Assembly (NCBI GenBank): GCA_013396915.1
Contig: VWZL01002517.1
Location: forward strand, 552,318-616,317
DNA length: 64,000 nt
Reading direction: 5' to 3'
Origin: Stercorarius parasiticus
Taxonomy: Eukaryota > Chordata > Aves > Charadriiformes > Stercorariidae
Both the position numbers and the translations under genes were made by a program. The notes under the pieces are model-generated. The model ran no database searches and had not been told where the DNA came from. It worked only from the letters and a program-made list of their open reading frames with translations. Position 1 is the stretch's first letter, and each line of letters starts with the position of its first letter. Of the stretch, positions 47,089 through 57,330 are shown piece after piece.

Positions 47089-47274
47089 AGAATCAGAGAA
47101 TCATAGAATTGTCTGGGTTGGAAGGGACCTTTCAGATCGTGAAGTCCAACCATCAGCCCAACACTGCCCAAACCCCCACTACCCCGTGTCCCTCAGCACC
47201 ACGTCTGCCCGGCTTTTAAATCCCTCCAGGGATGGCGACTCCACCACTGCCCTGGGCAGCCTGGTCCAGTGCTT
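47089..47274 (-). mobile_element. CR1 LINE 3' end, 5'-truncated
   Basis: The plus strand begins with AGAATCAGAGAATCATAGAA (two to three octamer units). It then runs through GGTTGGAAGGGACCTTTCAG and the reversed 3' UTR, and stops at the CAGCCTGGTCCAGTGCTT segment. Only the last ~185 bases remain: the 3' UTR and the final residues of ORF2. Same general subfamily as the 33.7 kb copy. Confidence 0.95.
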
Positions 47275-48070
47275 ATCTGAAGTTTCGTGCTCTGGTGAAG
47301 AAAAGTTGTCGCAACAAGCCAGTCAGCACTGACAAACAGCTAAATCCAGAGAAATTACGCTTTGTGCGGCCGACCTTGGTCATGTCCGCGCAGGCGCGGG
47401 CATCAGGTGAAGCTGAGCCCGTGCCGCTGCTCCCTCCTCTCTGCCCGCGGCGGCTCCTCTGGCCGCAGGTGCACGAGTACCTGTGCGCGTTACAGCCACA
47501 AAAATTCATACAGCAGCCAGGCCCTGCAAAAGCAATAAGTGCTTGGAAAGCAGAGGATTAGATTATTTACAGTGTCTTTTATTTTAATGTCAAAAAGACA
47601 GCCCCAGCGTGGTAGTGGAGGATGGGAATTTCTGGGGGACTGGAAGCACTCACAGAGGTTGTAATGCTGATCAAGATGAATGACCCATACTGATGAAATA
47701 TTTTTAAAAAACCCTACTGAAGAAACACAGTGTCCTAGAATTTGGGAAACTAGAGACAAATAGGGTGCTCAGGTAGAAATGATTTCTATGCAAAATACAG
47801 TAAACAAATAGAAGCGGTTACCAGCAAAAAAGTGAACAAAAACCATTTTTTAGTTCAGGAACCCACCGAGGTATTCTTAAATACCCAGTCTGACACTGAA
47901 ATGCTAAAAATATTCAGGAATGTCCAATGAAATAAACTGGAAAGTTAAAAAAAAAGGTGTTTATGAATTCCATTGTGCTCGTGGAAGTATCACCAGGTAA
48001 ATGCATTCAGCTGAGGCACTTGAAAGCTTCAAGGACAAGTTCAGGTTGAGTTATGGAGTTTTTGTTCTGA
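47275..48070. other. Unique DNA, no gene recognised
   Basis: GC-richer until 47.5 kb, then AT-rich. The AT-rich part (47.6-48.0 kb) has a texture like decayed LINE sequence, but I could not match it. Confidence 0.35.
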
Positions 48071-48225
48071 ATTTAATCTCGCTAATTGTTTTAATAATTA
48101 AAATTGTTCTGCTAAAGCAGGTTGTAATTAGCTAGTTATTTGCTCTGTTTATGTTTCCTGCTTACTTATGCGTTTTTATTATTCTCCTAAACTTGAAGAG
48201 AAACCCTTCATAGCTGTCGGTGTTC
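48071..48225. promoter_or_regulatory. AT-rich block with homeodomain-like cores
   Basis: CTAATTGTTTTAATAATTAA, then GTAATTAGCTAG near 48.13 kb, gives several TAAT/ATTA cores in about 65 bases. This might be a regulatory block together with 48500-48555. Inference only. Confidence 0.2.
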
Positions 48226-48313
48226 ACATCTCCGGGTGCCTGGCCGGGAGGGCTCGGGGCACTCGCGCTTTCTCTTTCGGGGACAGAGTCTTGTCCTGCC
48301 ATGGGAGACCCAG

Positions 48314-48356
48314 GATGGCCACGGCCATGGCCACGGTCACGGCCATGTCCATGGCG
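48314..48356. repeat. Short tandem repeat based on ATGGCCACGGCC
   Basis: Interleaved ATGGCC and ACGG(C/T)C hexamers repeat about seven times with few changes. The overlapping Met/Ala/Thr-rich, Pro/Arg-rich and Gly/His-rich frames are repeat by-products. Confidence 0.8.
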
Positions 48357-48499
48357 CCGGCCCCTGCAGCGTTGCGGTCCTGCCGGTGAGGCTTTGTGCT
48401 GGTGCCCCGGGCAGGATCAGCCCCCTTCCTCCAGCATTATTGCGATAGCTGTATGAAATTACGTGGCTTCTCATTTGTGCTAAAAATAAACACCAAATA

Positions 48500-48555
48500 G
48501 CGGTTTTAATTAATGAGTAAATATACCTAATTAATATAATTACAATTAATGCAGG
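48500..48555. promoter_or_regulatory. Cluster of TAATTA homeodomain cores
   Basis: TTTTAATTAATGAG, CCTAATTAATATAATTAC and CAATTAATGC provide at least five ATTA/TAAT cores in about 45 bases. That is denser than expected even in AT-rich DNA. Function unproven. Confidence 0.3.
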
Positions 48556-50353
48556 AAAAGTGGTGAGAACTCGGGGCAGTGTGAAGCTAATTCCCGACCT
48601 TTGCTGGGGGCAACGCAGGCTCTCGTTTCCCTGTGAGCCCCGGGCAGAGCTCCCGCCCTGCGGCAGGGACAGCCGTCCTCGGCGGGACACGGCACGGGAT
48701 GGTGTGACAGGAGGAGAACCAGCCCAAGACACAGTGTTCTCCTTGGTGTCAGCCACGAGTCGCCACCGCCGGCACAGATCCAGAGGTAGCGGTGTTTCAT
48801 CCGTAGCACCCCACTGTGGCCGCAGGTCTACTGGCTCTCTTGTCTCAAGGGAGAAGCCGACCCCACAACTCTTCCTCTGGCCACCTTCCCCGTCCAGGGC
48901 AGGAGATCTTTTCTTCCTGAGCTCGCTACTCCCTTCCACTCCTGCAGAAAAGTCTCACCAGCATTTTCTGTCCCATGCACGTTGTAATGGCTTTTTTCCT
49001 CCCTCCGTGCCAGAAAGCTGGACACTGCCTTGATAAAGGAGATAACCAGAGAAAAAGTGGTTATCTGGCTTTTTTCCTTATCTACATCCCTGCTGATGCT
49101 GTTCCCGCGGCAGCTATCGCAGCGGTACCTGAGTGTGGGAGCCAGGCTGTGTCAGGGAGGGATGCTCGCAGCCCCCACGGCTGGCGCCCAGCTGGGACAT
49201 TCCCAACGGCACCGGGATCCACTCCTTGGGCAAGGCTGGTCGGGAAGATGTGGGATTCCAGCTCCTCAGGCGCCGTCCTTTCGTCCTGGTGTAAGGTTTG
49301 CGGGAAGGCTGGGGCGGGGGGAAGCGGCAGCTCCCTGCCCGTGCGAAGCCCTCGAGGAAGCGTCAGGTGAAGCTGCGGGTCCTGCCTCGGGTCGGCGGCA
49401 CGGCTCACACCGCAGCTCGCTCAGGCACAGACCCGGGGAGGAAGAGCGGAAAAAGGAGTCTGCGAATGAATTCTGGGAGAAAACAACATGAAATAATGAG
49501 GAGAAATGTGTCCATATATAGAAAGCTTTAGGGCATTTATTACTAATATATAACAAAGACAGTTAAACATAGATAAATGACAGCTTTGATGAGCCTTTAT
49601 TGCACAGTTCTTTGCGCCTCATTAAATATGAAGAATAAAAGAAGAGTAGAGGGCTCCAAAGACAAATCTGCACAGACCGCTAATGAATGATGAGGAATCT
49701 GAAGACAAAGGACAGGTTTTGGCCCATTTGAGTCGTCGCCGTTATAACAACTGTCTGTGGAGTCTGGGGAGTGAGCACAGAAGGAGGAAGCCCAGAAAGG
49801 AGGGAAATTTCTTGGTCATTGCCGGGGGAAGGGAGCCCAATTCGGTACCTTCATTCATTAACGGGCAAAGACAGACATAGGACATCTTGCAGCACCGGAG
49901 GGGAACAAAAATGGCTCATTGTTATAATTCTCCTAATCCGTAAGATTACCCTGTGCTCGTCAGCGTTCAGCCTAACGTTCTGAGTCTCATCAGCGCTGTA
50001 ATGAGAGAGACTGAAGAGAAAAGCTAGTTAGGAGCAGCCAGATGAAAGGGCTGCCTGCCGACGTGTCTGTGTCCCCTTTGGAGACCATGCACTGACCCAA
50101 GCTGTCCTCTTCCAAGCGGAGGCACGTGTCACGTTGATCAGCACGCTGGTGTAAGGCTCAGAGCATCTAATTGCACAGCCGCTTCTGCGCTACACACCAG
50201 GGACCCGCAGAGGACAGAGTGGCTCGTGACCACACGCTGCTGCGACGGTGCCAGCTCCAGCCATCAGCGGTGCCATCGTTTGTGGTCCCCCCATTGAAAG
50301 GGCAGCTGGGTAATTGGGATGTTTCCTGGCTTCATTTTGAGAGTAACAATAAC
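48556..50353. other. Unique DNA with one ATG-initiated small open frame
   Basis: GC-rich DNA at 48.56-48.95 and 49.28-49.45 kb carries shadow open frames. The plus frame 49683-49880 starts with ATG and encodes 65 residues beginning MNDEESEDKGQVLAHLSRRR, polar and charged. It is protein-like in composition but unrecognised and unsupported by context. No repeat family recognised before the CR1 at 50354. Confidence 0.3.
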
Positions 50354-50688
50354 ACAGAGTCGTAGAACCGTAGAATCGCCCAGGTTGGAAGGGACCTTTC
50401 CTATCACCGAGTCCAACCATCAACCTAACTGACAGAAACCATCACTAAATGATGTCCCTCAGCACCATGTCTGCCCGGCTTTTAAATCCCTCCAGGGATG
50501 GTGCCTCAACTGCTTCCCTGGGCAGCCTGGTCCAATGCTTCACAACCCCTTCAGTGTAAAAATTTCTCCTAATATCCATCCTAAACTTCCCCTGGTGCAA
50601 CTCGAGGTGATTTCCTCTTGTCCCATGGCCTGTTCCTTGGGAGAAGAGCCCGACCCCCCCTGGCTACCCCCTCCTTTCAGGGAGTCGT
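50354..50688 (-). mobile_element. CR1 LINE, 5'-truncated, 3' end left
   Basis: The plus strand reads degenerate octamers (AGAGTCGTAGAACCGTAGAA), then GGTTGGAAGGGACCTTTC, the reversed 3' UTR and the end of ORF2. On the minus strand it gives [20 protein letters not shown] just upstream. The coding similarity stops at about 50688. It differs more from the 33.7 kb copy than the 18 kb copy does, for instance in the block after CCAACCATCA. Confidence 0.95.
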
Positions 50689-51807
50689 AATCCACCGACA
50701 TGACCTGGACCAGCTGAGCAGGGGAAATGCCCAGTGGCAGGGAAGAAGGGATGGCAGGACCTGTGGTGCTCTCCCTGGCTGATGTCCGCTCTCCCAATAC
50801 TGCGGTTTCTGTCCCGCGCTCCATGCCAGCCTGTGTCAGTCCTTGTCAAATGATTCACTGGCTCCAGGGTCCATGGCAGCTTAAAAGCCATGTTGCGCGC
50901 CAGGGTGACCGCACTGCTGTCTCCACTGCCTTCAGATTCAGCCTCCATTGGTTTGAGTAGGAAGCGCGTGGAGCCGATAAGACACTCACATGGAGTTACC
51001 AAAGTGACCCTGCCAGGTTGGCTAGGGGCAGGGAAGGTGACAGGCCCTCCGTACCTGCTGATCAGCACTTTTGCCTTTTTGCCTCTTTGGTGTCCTGCTG
51101 TTGTCGTTTTGAAAGTTTCCCAAGAGAAGCGGGCTGAGGGCGTGGGTACACACCTGAAGAAGCGGGCAGACACGTGCTACCCATCGGTGTCCTCACACCA
51201 CCGAGTGCCACCCAGGTGAGCAGGGATGGAAAGAGCCATGAGATGTCTCCCTGGGGCACGCAGATGCCATTCAAAAGCCAGAAGTGAGCAGCAGCAGAAG
51301 CCCCGCCGTACAAAGCAGCGTATAGTGGCAGTCTGCATGGACCCGCCGTGCCACCGGGGCCGTGGGCAGTGGTGTCCCCCTCCAGGGAGGTGGGGACAGG
51401 GCTGAGCCCTGGGCAAAGCCCCCGTACCAGGCGGGGAACGGGAGCAGCGCGGCTCCGCTCTTGTCCCATGATGTCTCTTGAGCAGGCAGACAGCTAATTT
51501 GTCTTCAGGACTGCAAACACAATAGTACAACCGGGCGTACGGCCCCGGGGAACAGTGTGCATGGCAGCGTAAACACAGCCAGCCCCTCTGAGAACCAGTG
51601 GGAGGCAGATTCCTGAATGGGTATGGTCTGCTGCTGTTCGGAGAAGGTTAAACTGCTAATTGACCCAATGCTTTGGTTCCTAAGGCAGGTAGCCACCCTC
51701 AGAAGGTTGCACTGGTCAGTTGGGGACATGCTTGCTGTAATGCTTGCCAGCAGCACAGTATGGCAGACCACGCAGGGGGATTGAAAGCAAAGCAACAAAC
51801 AAAAGCG
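50689..51807. other. Unassigned DNA between two outward-facing CR1 ends
   Basis: The minus frame continues open through 51173 (169 codons from 50664). Residues outside the CR1 part match nothing I know. Another minus frame (51062-51469) overlaps it. GC-rich from 51.2 to 51.47 kb. It could contain an unrecognised transposon, since it sits between two repeat ends. Confidence 0.3.
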
Positions 51808-52076
51808 GTAGGACGAGTGGCAATGGTTTAAACTAGAGCAGGGCAGGTTTAGATTAGACATTAGGAAGAAGTTCTTTACACTGAGGGTGGTGAGACACTG
51901 GAACAGGTTGCCCAGAAAGGGGGTGGAGGCCCCATCCCTGGAGATATTCAAGGCCAGGCTTGATGAGGCTCTGAGCAACCTGATCTCGTTAAAGATGTCC
52001 CTGCTCACTGCAGGGCGGTTGGACTAGATGGCCTTTAAAGGTCCCTTCCAACCCAACATATTCTGCGATTCTATGA
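51808..52076 (+). mobile_element. CR1 LINE 3' end, 5'-truncated
   Basis: Starts in the last coding block of ORF2. The plus strand gives [20 protein letters not shown], then [20 protein letters not shown] and ALSNL. It then passes through a 3' UTR reading GGTTGGACTAGATGGCCTTT and GGTCCCTTCCAACCC, to an octamer tail ending at 52076. The FRLDIRK...[10 protein letters not shown] motif is the standard CR1 ORF2 C-terminus. It belongs to a different subfamily from the 33.7 kb copy. Confidence 0.95.
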
Positions 52077-52904
52077 AAAAAGACCAGCTAATGGCCATTG
52101 AAATAGCTGACATTCTGCTTGAACGGCGTTACTGAAATCTCACCCACTAGAGTGTGTGCCCCTCGACACATCCGAACACCTTTGTACCCCTGCACCCAGG
52201 CCCTGCCCGGGGTGGCAGCTCTGCACCCGAGCGATGCTCCAGGCACCGCTGCCTTGCTGCGGCTGCAGCCGTCCTTCCAGCCGGAGCGAGTGCAAGGTTT
52301 GACATCGTCTCACTCTCACATGCATCAAACTTCACTAGTTGCTGCCTTGCGTGAAGCCGGCATCGCCTGTACCTGTAGCTCTGCATCGCCTTCCCCGCGA
52401 GAAGCCCCAGCGAGCGGAGCGGCCAGTATGCCCCCAGTCCCAGCACACGTGGGACCTGCATGAGCTACCAGAGACTGGAGTAATGAATGAAGAAGGGGAA
52501 GAGAGGGACTTACGACAGAGGAACAGGAACCTGTAATTGCTGCTACACGCATGACTGAAACTACGCAACTATTTAGAGGCAAAACACATGCTCGGCCCCG
52601 TCCTCTTGCAGCTAATTTTGAGGACACATTATGCAGAAAAACGTGCCACTAGCTCGTAGCTGCATTTCAATGGAGCGGCATCCATTTTTTGCCAGAGAAA
52701 AAAGATCTCCTTTGGAGTCCTGCTCCTTTGAAGGGCCCGCGGCAGTATATTATCTCTGCATCTGACTGCGCCAAGTCAGGTCCTCAGTGTCACCCTGAGC
52801 TCGTCCAGATCCAATTTTCGCAGGCGGTAATGACAGGGCAGTGGAGTGATGCTATTTGAGATGAAATGAGACTGTTCTGGAAAATCCCAAAGTCAGTGGT
52901 GAGA
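52077..52904. other. Unique DNA, no gene recognised
   Basis: Mixed composition. 52.62-52.80 kb is unique and motif-dense. Shadow open frames at 52.12-52.63 kb on both strands. Confidence 0.35.
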
Positions 52905-53490
52905 TGCAGCCGGAGGGGACGACCCTGGCTCTCTGCAGCGGGGTGGAGATCAGCCAGCGCGGGGGCACCCGTCAAAGCCCGTCTGCCGATGCCACAAGGT
53001 GGGGAGCAGCCCCCCCGGTCACATTGTCCAGTGCCAGGAGCAGGGAAGAGCCCCTGGTAAAGGGTCCGACTGGGAACAGTGGCTTCGGGATGGCGCACAC
53101 CCATGGGAGCGGTGGTCAGGGAGGGGGGAAGCTCTTCTGCAGCTGCAAAGTGCCCCCCGTGCAGGTCCTGCCGGAGCCAGGCAGCGACAGGCAACGCTGG
53201 GAATGGCAGCAACGTGACCGCAGGCAGAGGAAGGCACACGCGGTGCCCCGCGCCTGCCCGCACCGGGGCGGGTCTGCACCATGGGAGAGGGAAGCGACAC
53301 CCCAGCCCCGCGGGGAGGCTGCTGCAGGATTGGGGCGCGGGAAGGGAGAGAAAATCTGCACACCCACAGTAGCTGTCACCGCTCGCCGGAGACACGGTTT
53401 CCCGCAGTGCCTCTGGGAGTTTGATCCCTTCCACAGCCCTACCCCGGCTCCTCGCCAGCCAGACACCGGCTATTGGCACGATCCTCGTGC
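52905..53490. promoter_or_regulatory. CpG-island-like block
   Basis: GC-rich throughout with dense CG dinucleotides. I count about 22 in the last 260 bases alone, an observed/expected ratio of roughly 0.7. It meets the usual length, GC and ratio criteria by eye. Several overlapping frames are open on both strands (229 codons minus at 52790-53479, 203 codons plus at 52904-53515), as expected in such DNA. The block abuts the 18-bp minisatellite. It may be an orphan promoter or only a GC-rich, recombination-prone segment. Confidence 0.45.
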
Positions 53491-53508
53491 CCCTGTGCCC
53501 CAGGTGCA

Positions 53509-53831
53509 GGTGTGAGTGGGGATGCTGGTGTGGATGGGGATGCTGGTGTGGATGGGGATGCTGGTGTTGTTAGGGATGCTGGTGTGGACGGGGATGCTGG
53601 TGTTAGGAATGCTGATGTGGATGGGGATGCTGGTGTGAGCAGGGATGCTGGTGTGGATGGGGATGCTGGTGTGAGCAGGGATGCTGGTGTGGATGGGGAT
53701 GCTGGTGTGAGCAGGGATGCTGGTGTGAGTGGGGACGCTGGTGTGGACGGGGATGCTGGTGTGAGCAGGGATGCTGGTGTGAGGGGAGATACTGGTGTGA
53801 GTGGGGACTCTGGTGAGGACAGGGATGCTGG
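53509..53831. repeat. Minisatellite, 18-bp unit, about 18 copies
   Basis: Unit close to GGGGATGCTGGTGTGGAT, with GTGGAT, GTGAGC, GTGAGT and GTGGAC variants at the 3' end. From about 53630 to 53730 GTGGAT-type and GTGAGC-type units alternate, giving a 36-bp higher-order period. Unit length is a multiple of three, so several frames stay open: DAGVDG-like on plus, TSIPIH- and TPASPS-like on minus. The long plus frame (53473-54534, 353 codons) starts at TTG and has no ATG until well past the array. I therefore read it as an artefact. Confidence 0.95.
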
Positions 53832-56800
53832 GAGATTCCCAGCCTGTCTGCTGCTTCCACAGCTCCGGTGCCCGCGCGGTGGCTGCAGCAGCTGCACCAG
53901 GCTCCTGCCCCTCGCCCCGTCCCATCCTGCCAAAGGGGTTTCTCCCCGAGTGCACTGCCCGGGCTGTTCCATTTTTGTAAATGAGAGATCAGTCACAGGG
54001 TCATTCCATCACCGCATCGATTCCCTCGTGGTGTCAGCTTTTGTTCTTATTCCTAATTACTCCGGGACTTCTGTTCACATGCTGCTCCCCGGCTCTCCAG
54101 CCCCAGCCTGGCAAAAGCGTGGGTCATTAAAGTCTTGCCTGATTAAAGCAGCCGCCCTGCCACAGGTTCTGCTTATCCCCTCACGCATGTTGAAGCTGCC
54201 TTTTTTCCCCTTGTTTCCACTGCGGTTCGTCACTGATTTCCCTAAAGAGTCTATCTTTTGCCTTAATCCACACAATCTCTCCGGCAGTATCTGGGCTGCA
54301 CAAACAGCTCCCCCCGGACATCACCCCATGACCTCCCACCAGCATTTCTCGTCCCTAAGCACCGGCCGCTGCTGGGGCTTTTCCCTGCCCTTTGCGGGCA
54401 AGCGCCTGGCGCGGTGCGTTTGCCACACACCGCTGCGCCGGCCCACGGTACCCTTTTCCCCTCCAGGTAAAAAATTATCTCCTCCAATTATCTGCTTTCT
54501 GACGAAGAGAGTTGCAATAACAATGTTCCTGTGAATTGCTTTTGCAGATAAACAGGCCAGGCCCCGCTCCTGAAGCGAGGCGGTAATTGTACACACCTAA
54601 ATAGGTGCTTTCCTCTTTATCTGCCGTGTTCGCTTTCTTCCCTCGTCTATCTGATGGGCTTCCTGCTGCTCGTCTCCCACTCCTCCTCCTCATTCTCTTA
54701 CCCAAGTTTGTTTTGCTCATTCTTCCGCTTATCCGGTGAAGTCTTCTCTGCAAGGGAGGGAGGAGAGGAACTTTTGATTTTCCACAAACTGCTTGTTGAC
54801 TCTGAACCCATTAAGATCATTCTGCTCGCTGAGGCTCTGCTTTTATTCTGCAAAGGGCAGGAGAAGGATTAGGTTCCCCAAACGCAAAGCCCTGCCAGGA
54901 GGACGGGCAACCCAGCGTCTGCAGCGTCGGACGGCGCAGGGGTGGAGGACAGGCTCCCTTCAGCGTGAAAATTTGGAAAACACGTAAATTCATCAGGCAG
55001 CTCGGGGTATCCCTGCTAATTACGTCCCCTTGATAAGACTCGCATTAGACCTCATCTCTGGTGAATGGTATTAACCAGTGCAAAGCTGTGCGTGCCTAGC
55101 TCAGAGTTAATGTTTCTGCCGTAAACTGTAAGAAAAAGTCTCTTTGTAAGACTTACTCCGGCCAGTGTTCAGCGCCTGGAGCGGGCCCTTGCTGAGGCTC
55201 AGTGTTAGACGCTGAGGACCCGGGCATACCCGAGATTCAGGTGGCGTCAGGAGCGGGGACAGATCGGTTTAGAAGCTGCGGCAGAAACGTTCAATTTTAA
55301 AAAAGATGGAATAATTTGTCACATGAGTTTTCTGCTCCCTGGCGGTCAGTCCGGTGCCCCTACATACCAACCTTCCGCTCAGTTCCCATTTGTGCACGAT
55401 TGCAATGTCATTTGTGTGGTCAAGCTGGCTTTTCTCTTCATTTCATCCTTCTGTTCTCTCTCTTTGTGCCTCTCATTTCTTTCCTTCGGGTTTCTTCCAC
55501 TTGTCTAATGCAACGCCTTTGTCCTTTTTACCTCTTTGCTGTCTGAACCCCCCGTGCCTGTCGCTTCTGCTTTGGGAGCAGGAGTCTGGGGGCGGATGGG
55601 CTCTCCTTGGCGTGGGCTGTGGCTGTCGCGCGGCCGGAGCGGGGCTGAGCGGGTCAGCGACCCCTCGGCATCCTCCTCCTTCGCTACCAGGAGCACTTCA
55701 GCAGCCTGCCACGAATACTCACGTTAATCGCCATGAAATGTGCTCTCGGGAGAAATCCTGCACACTTGCGTATAGCAGAGCACTGAATCCATGAACTGGT
55801 GACGGGCATGCCGGTCGTGGCTGTGCCCACCAGCTTTAGACAGAAGTTTCTTTTGATTTCCTCCTTCACAAACAGATGGTCAATAGAGTGGCCTCTACGT
55901 TAAAGCAGAATAATTTCGTTTTATTTGCCCTGTATGCTTTCTGGATGGACAGTAAGGAGGAGAAGAAATGCGGGAAGAGGAGCGCTTGCAGAGTTCATAA
56001 AACAGAGGGAATGAAGATGTAGAGCACCTCCGGTCAGGAAGCCATTCCCTGTCTTCTACTCATTGATATGCTGTAAGCGTAAGCTGCATCATGTGGCGTA
56101 CACGCATCCTTTTGCTGCTTAAATTATGTATGGATATAGATATATAGATAAAATTCACTGTAAGCTGGAGATGCTGATTCAGGCTGGAAAAGTCTGAACA
56201 CACATTAAAGAAAAAATAATGCTAACGGTACGCTTTTCCTCTAAAGGATGCCATTCGATTAAGGCTGGTGCGGACTAAACACTCGTCATACACCCATCAC
56301 AAACCCATCGGACGCTGCTCTGTCTGTATTCAGACCTGTCTCGATGGTGTAACTGCGTTACAGTGTTCTTCCCTCTGAGGAGAGCAGCATCGTCCTTAGC
56401 ATCCCCCGCTCCTGCTAAGGCGCAGGTGACGTGCAGGCTACAAAATGGTGCTGTAATTCAATTGCTGGCACATTAGGTTTTTTGACATTAAGACTTGCGC
56501 TATAAATCCCAATTCTGTGTTCTGTCAGTAACTAACAAATGCTGAACTATCTCCTTCCTCAGACATACACCATTGGAATCCATTTAAAGCGCTTAATGAT
56601 GTATTAATAAAGCATGATTTTCCAGCCGAGTTTCTGAACTCCAGCCACTGGCGCCAGGACCAGTGCTGCCAATCAAATTAGAGTGTCATCACTCCTCGAT
56701 AAATAAAGGTTAATTGGATGTAGAGTATGAAAGGATCAGGAACGTAGGACATATCTATGGCAGGTTTGTTCTTACTTGAAAGTCTGATATTACATCCCCG

Positions 56801-57049
56801 TTCCCGTGGCTCAGGTGCTGCTGGCAGCTCCTGTGATTATGGACCCCGCGGGCAAGCGCGTTCTTCACATATATTTGGGATCTTTGAAAAAGTTCACAGG
56901 CAAAATATTTAATAGATTCAGCACTCTTGTGACCTACTGATTTCTACAGCGCGCGGGGATCTGAAGAAATTCTCCTCTTCAGTCATTTCCCTACAAGACC
57001 TCTACAAGAACAGTTTTGACGGGGCTGGTGAACTGGGAGTCGGAGGTTC
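53832..57049. other. Unique DNA, no gene recognised
   Basis: The plus frame from the minisatellite stays open to 54534, about 230 codons outside the repeat, with no recognised domain. A CpG-rich stretch lies at about 55590-55690. AT-rich and unique from 55.85 kb. The 56.56-56.73 kb segment is motif-dense (for example CCAATCAAATTAGAG, TAAATAAAGGTTAATTGG) and could be a conserved non-coding element. That is inference. Confidence 0.35.
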
Positions 57050-57330
57050 CAGCCATACCCGGGGGGTGACCGCGTCCCTTCCCAGCCCCGGCTCTCCCTA
57101 CAGGGCCTGACGGCCGTTCCTCGGCGGGGGACAGGGCACTCCCTCCTCTGCAGCGTGCCTCTGCTGTGCAGCCACGGCAGCTTCCCGGGGTCATCTCCTC
57201 CTGCGGGAACCCCGGAGCCGGGACGCCCCCCGGCCGCGGCGCTGCTCCTCGGTGGGGCCATGCCTGACCCACAGCGGCGAGATGCTCCTCGCCCCCAGCA
57301 CCGCATCCACCGTCCTGGGAGGGCTCAGGG
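57050..57330. promoter_or_regulatory. Orphan CpG-island-like block
   Basis: About 25 CG dinucleotides in roughly 270 bases at near 70 percent GC, an observed/expected ratio around 0.75 by hand count. AT-rich DNA lies on both sides. The open frames across it run on both strands and are unrecognised. No TATA box or first exon could be defined, but the contrast with its flanks makes it the best promoter-like block in the window. Confidence 0.45.

Noticed and set aside
52790..53479. 229-codon minus frame in the CpG-rich block
   Set aside because: Stop codons are rare in CG-rich DNA and plus frames are open too. The sequence is Pro/Ala/Arg-rich without a domain.
53473..54534. 353-codon plus-strand open frame
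   Set aside because: It begins at TTG and has no ATG until well past the minisatellite. Its first third is the 18-bp repeat in translation, and overlapping minus frames are equally open. No domain recognised.
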